A stretch of 41,086 nt of DNA from CAG-492 sp045643465 (GTDB taxonomy: Bacteria > Bacillota > Clostridia > TANB77 > CAG-508), in the NCBI GenBank assembly GCA_045643465.1, contig JAZUKV010000014.1, positions 1-41,086 of the forward strand, in the 5' to 3' direction. Under the pieces are notes generated by a model, which did not search any database, was not told where the DNA came from, and saw nothing but the letters and a program-made list of their open reading frames with translations. The translations under genes and the position numbers were made by a program. Positions 39,132 through 41,086 of the stretch are shown in pieces; positions within the stretch are counted from its first letter, which is position 1; every line of letters begins with the position of its first letter.

Positions 39132-40514
39132 CTAAAAAATAATTTTCTTTGATATCCAATCATTTAATTCATCTATAGAAATTCTAACTTGTTCCATTGT
39201 ATCTCTATCACGGATTGTTACTTGGTTATCTTCTAATGTATCAAAGTCAATAGTTACACAATAAGGAGTACCAATTTCATCTTCTCTTCTATAACGTTTT
39301 CCGATACTTCCTGCTTCATCATAATCTACCATAAAATCTTTTGAAAGCATATTATATACTTCATTAGCTTTTTCACTTAATTTTTTAGACAACGGTAATA
39401 CAGCTACTTTAAAAGGAGCTAATGCTGGATGTAAATGAAGAACTGTACGAACATCTCCTTCAGCAATCTCTTGCTCTTCATAACTATTACATAAAAATGC
39501 AAGTGCTGCTCTATCGCATCCTACTGATGGCTCAACAACATAAGGTATATATTTTTCATTTGTCTCTGGATCCATATAATTCATATCTTGTTTTGAAAAT
39601 TCCATATGTTTTTTTAAATCATAGTCTGTTCTATCAGCTATTCCCCAAAGCTCTCCCCAACCAAATGGGAATTTGAATTCAATATCTGTTGTTCCATTGC
39701 TGTAAAATACAAGCTCTTCTTTAGCATGTTTTCTTAATCTTATATTCTCTTCTTTAATTCCTAAACTTAGTAACCAATTTTGGCAGAAATTTTCCCAGTA
39801 TTCAAACCATTTTAAATCCGTTCCTGGCTCACAGAAAAATTCATATTCCATTTGTTCAAATTCACGAATTCTAAATATAAAATTCCCTGGTGTAATTTCG
39901 TTTCTAAAAGCTTTACCAATTTGTCCTATTCCCATTGGAACTCTTTTTCTTGAAGTTCTTGCTATATTTTTAAAATTAACAAAAATGCCTTGGCAAGTTT
40001 CTGGTCTTAAATAAATTTCTGAAGAAGAATCTTCTGTAACACCTTGATATGTTTTATACATTAAATTAAATTGTCTAATATTAGTAAATTCATGTTTACC
40101 ACAGTTAGGACAATTAATATTATGCTCATCTATAAAATTAATTAATGCTTCATTAGACATTCCATCACCACAAATATCTTGCCCGTTTTCAGCTCCCCAA
40201 GCTTCAATCAATTTATCTGCTCTGTGTCTTGTTTTACAAGCTTTACAATCAATAAGTGGATCATTAAAATTATCTAAATGTCCTACTGCTTTCCAAACAG
40301 TTGGATTCATTAATATCGCTGCATCAACACCTACTGAATCATTACGCTCTTGTATAAACTTTTTTAACCAAGCTTTTTTTACATTATTTTTTAGCTCTAC
40401 ACCTAAAGGACCGTAATCCCAAGAATTAGCTAAACCTCCATAAATCTCTGAGCCAGGATATATAAAACCTCTGCTCTTACATAAACTTACAATCTTATCC
40501 ATTGATTCTACCAT
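39132..40514 (-). CDS. glyQS: Glycine--tRNA ligase (alpha2 type)
   Basis: A 460-aa class II aminoacyl-tRNA synthetase charging tRNA-Gly. WDYGPLGVELKNNVKKAW opens the catalytic core; a zinc-ribbon-like insert has CKACKTRH and NCPNCGKHEF; motif 2 is FRNEITPGNFIFRIREFEQM; motif 3 is EPSVGCDRAALAFL, followed by the HGTP anticodon-binding domain to the end. AAAGGAGG precedes the ATG by seven bases. It is controlled by the T-box leader directly upstream. This is the single-chain form, as in Bacillus-independent Firmicutes and eukaryotes, not the GlyQ/GlyS tetramer. Confidence 0.95.
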   Translation of the reverse strand: MVESMDKIVSLCKSRGFIYPGSEIYGGLANSWDYGPLGVELKNNVKKAWLKKFIQERNDSVGVDAAILMNPTVWKAVGHLDNFNDPLIDCKACKTRHRADKLIEAWGAENGQDICGDGMSNEALINFIDEHNINCPNCGKHEFTNIRQFNLMYKTYQGVTEDSSSEIYLRPETCQGIFVNFKNIARTSRKRVPMGIGQIGKAFRNEITPGNFIFRIREFEQMEYEFFCEPGTDLKWFEYWENFCQNWLLSLGIKEENIRLRKHAKEELVFYSNGTTDIEFKFPFGWGELWGIADRTDYDLKKHMEFSKQDMNYMDPETNEKYIPYVVEPSVGCDRAALAFLCNSYEEQEIAEGDVRTVLHLHPALAPFKVAVLPLSKKLSEKANEVYNMLSKDFMVDYDEAGSIGKRYRREDEIGTPYCVTIDFDTLEDNQVTIRDRDTMEQVRISIDELNDWISKKIIF

Positions 40515-40571
40515 AAAAAAACCTCCTTTATTTCTTAGCTATAGGCAATTTTTTATTCATTAAGCATAAAA

Positions 40572-40790
40572 AAAGCCCTCTAGCTTATAAAGCTAGGGAC
40601 GAAATATATTTTCCGCGGTTCCACCCTAATTGGTAATAATATTACCCTCTTTTATCAGATGCTCTGAAGTTCCACATATATTTCCAATTACTGATTTTCA
40701 CCAAATATCAGCTCTCTAAAAATTTTCCATATATTCACTCTTCGTCATTGCATCTTTTGATGTTATTATTTTACCATAAAAACAAATTAT
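40572..40790 (-). promoter_or_regulatory. T-box riboswitch, glycine
   Basis: The minus strand carries the signature T-box AGGGTGGAACCGCG (about 40612-40626) followed by an intrinsic terminator, with CTAGCTT and AAGCTAG arms and a U run, at 40572-40599. Upstream is Stem I, where GAAG pairs with CTTC near 40666 and ATATAT with ATATAT; the enclosed loop has AGTGA on one side and TGGAA on the other. GGA at 40671-40673, a glycine codon followed by A, is the likely specifier. Uncharged tRNA-Gly would bind and prevent termination. Confidence 0.93.
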
Positions 40791-40885
40791 GTCAATATTT
40801 TTAATTAAATTTATAATCTAATATACTTGCTCTATCATCTTTTAAATTTGTTCGCTATTATTTTCTAGTTTATGTTACTTTATTT

Positions 40886-40977
40886 TTATCCACAGGGTTG
40901 TGGATAATGTGGATAACTCTGTGAACAACTATTTCTCTAAGTATGATTTTTGACTTTTTTCCACATATTTTTCCACA
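40886..40977. other. DnaA-box cluster, candidate replication origin region
   Basis: Three perfect DnaA boxes TTATCCACA lie at 40886-40894 (plus) and, abutting each other, at 40899-40907 and 40908-40916 (minus). Two one-mismatch boxes TTTTCCACA are at 40957-40965 and 40969-40977, and a weaker one near 40920. Flanks are AT-rich. The 12-mer TTTGTTCGCTAT occurs on both sides (40847-40858 and 41020-41031). Such clusters sit upstream of dnaA in many Firmicutes. The gene itself would lie beyond the window. No other gene is seen from 40791 to 41086. Confidence 0.7.
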
Positions 40978-41086
40978 GTAAAAATAATTGTATTTTGAAC
41001 TTTGTTATGTATATTTATTTTTGTTCGCTATATAATTTTCCATAAAAAATAGCACAAAGTCAAACTCATATACAGCCTGATTTTGT

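Noticed and set aside
40886..40977. Plasmid or phage origin
   Set aside because: Neighbouring genes are core chromosomal (glyQS, ppdK, lysine pathway) and no replication-initiator or partition gene is seen, so a chromosomal origin region is more likely.

Overview
The window looks like a chromosomal segment of an AT-rich, spore-forming, Gram-positive Clostridia-type bacterium. Evidence: sporulation genes (yabP, yabQ, a ytvI-type permease, the dipicolinate synthase B subunit), a divIC-type division gene, an RF2 gene with the classical +1 frameshift, a glycine T-box leader, rubrerythrin, pyruvate phosphate dikinase, and AGGAGG-type ribosome binding sites nearly everywhere. I cannot name a genus.

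Layout. 1-1334 is gene-free and holds a structured inverted-repeat element and a hairpin repeat family. 1335-4803 is an accessory stretch: a deaminase, an antitoxin with a broken toxin, a histidine phosphatase, a small membrane protein, and an orphan 217-aa gene with its own strong promoter and a multi-hairpin leader. 4974-7887 has an acyl-CoA ligase divergent from a TetR-type regulator. 7871-13483 is mostly core (rho, divIC, yabQ, yabP, aspartate kinase, prfB). 13631-21613 is an 8-kb accessory block lying between prfB and secA, two genes that are neighbours in many Firmicutes. It carries a four-gene glycoside operon (phosphatase, GT4, acetyltransferase, GpgS-like transferase), an APH-GNAT fusion, an HD protein, two GNATs, and several duplicated or broken fragments, including remnants of SEC-C tails. 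21812-27582 has secA, a DUF1980-like protein, a ytvI-type permease and a phosphodiester glycosidase. 27871-30764 has dpaB, an AbiE-type toxin-antitoxin pair and rubrerythrin. 30855-38705 is the lysine/dipicolinate branch (dapB, dapA, asd), a hypothetical gene, a dNTPase and ppdK, with three clusters of a REP-like GGGGACGG repeat between them. 38850-39011 is a 53-aa gene with its own consensus promoter and terminator. 39132-40790 is glyQS with its T-box leader. 40886-40977 is a cluster of DnaA boxes.

How the parts fit. Aspartate kinase, Asd, DapA and DapB make dihydrodipicolinate/tetrahydrodipicolinate, feeding lysine and, through dipicolinate synthase (only subunit B is here), spore dipicolinate. 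YabP, YabQ and the YtvI-type protein belong to sporulation. Nearly all large genes run right to left, away from the DnaA-box cluster at the right end, which fits a replication origin at or just past that end. The least explained parts are the GpgS-like operon, the 217-aa gene with its leader, the 53-aa gene, and the left-end hairpin repeats.
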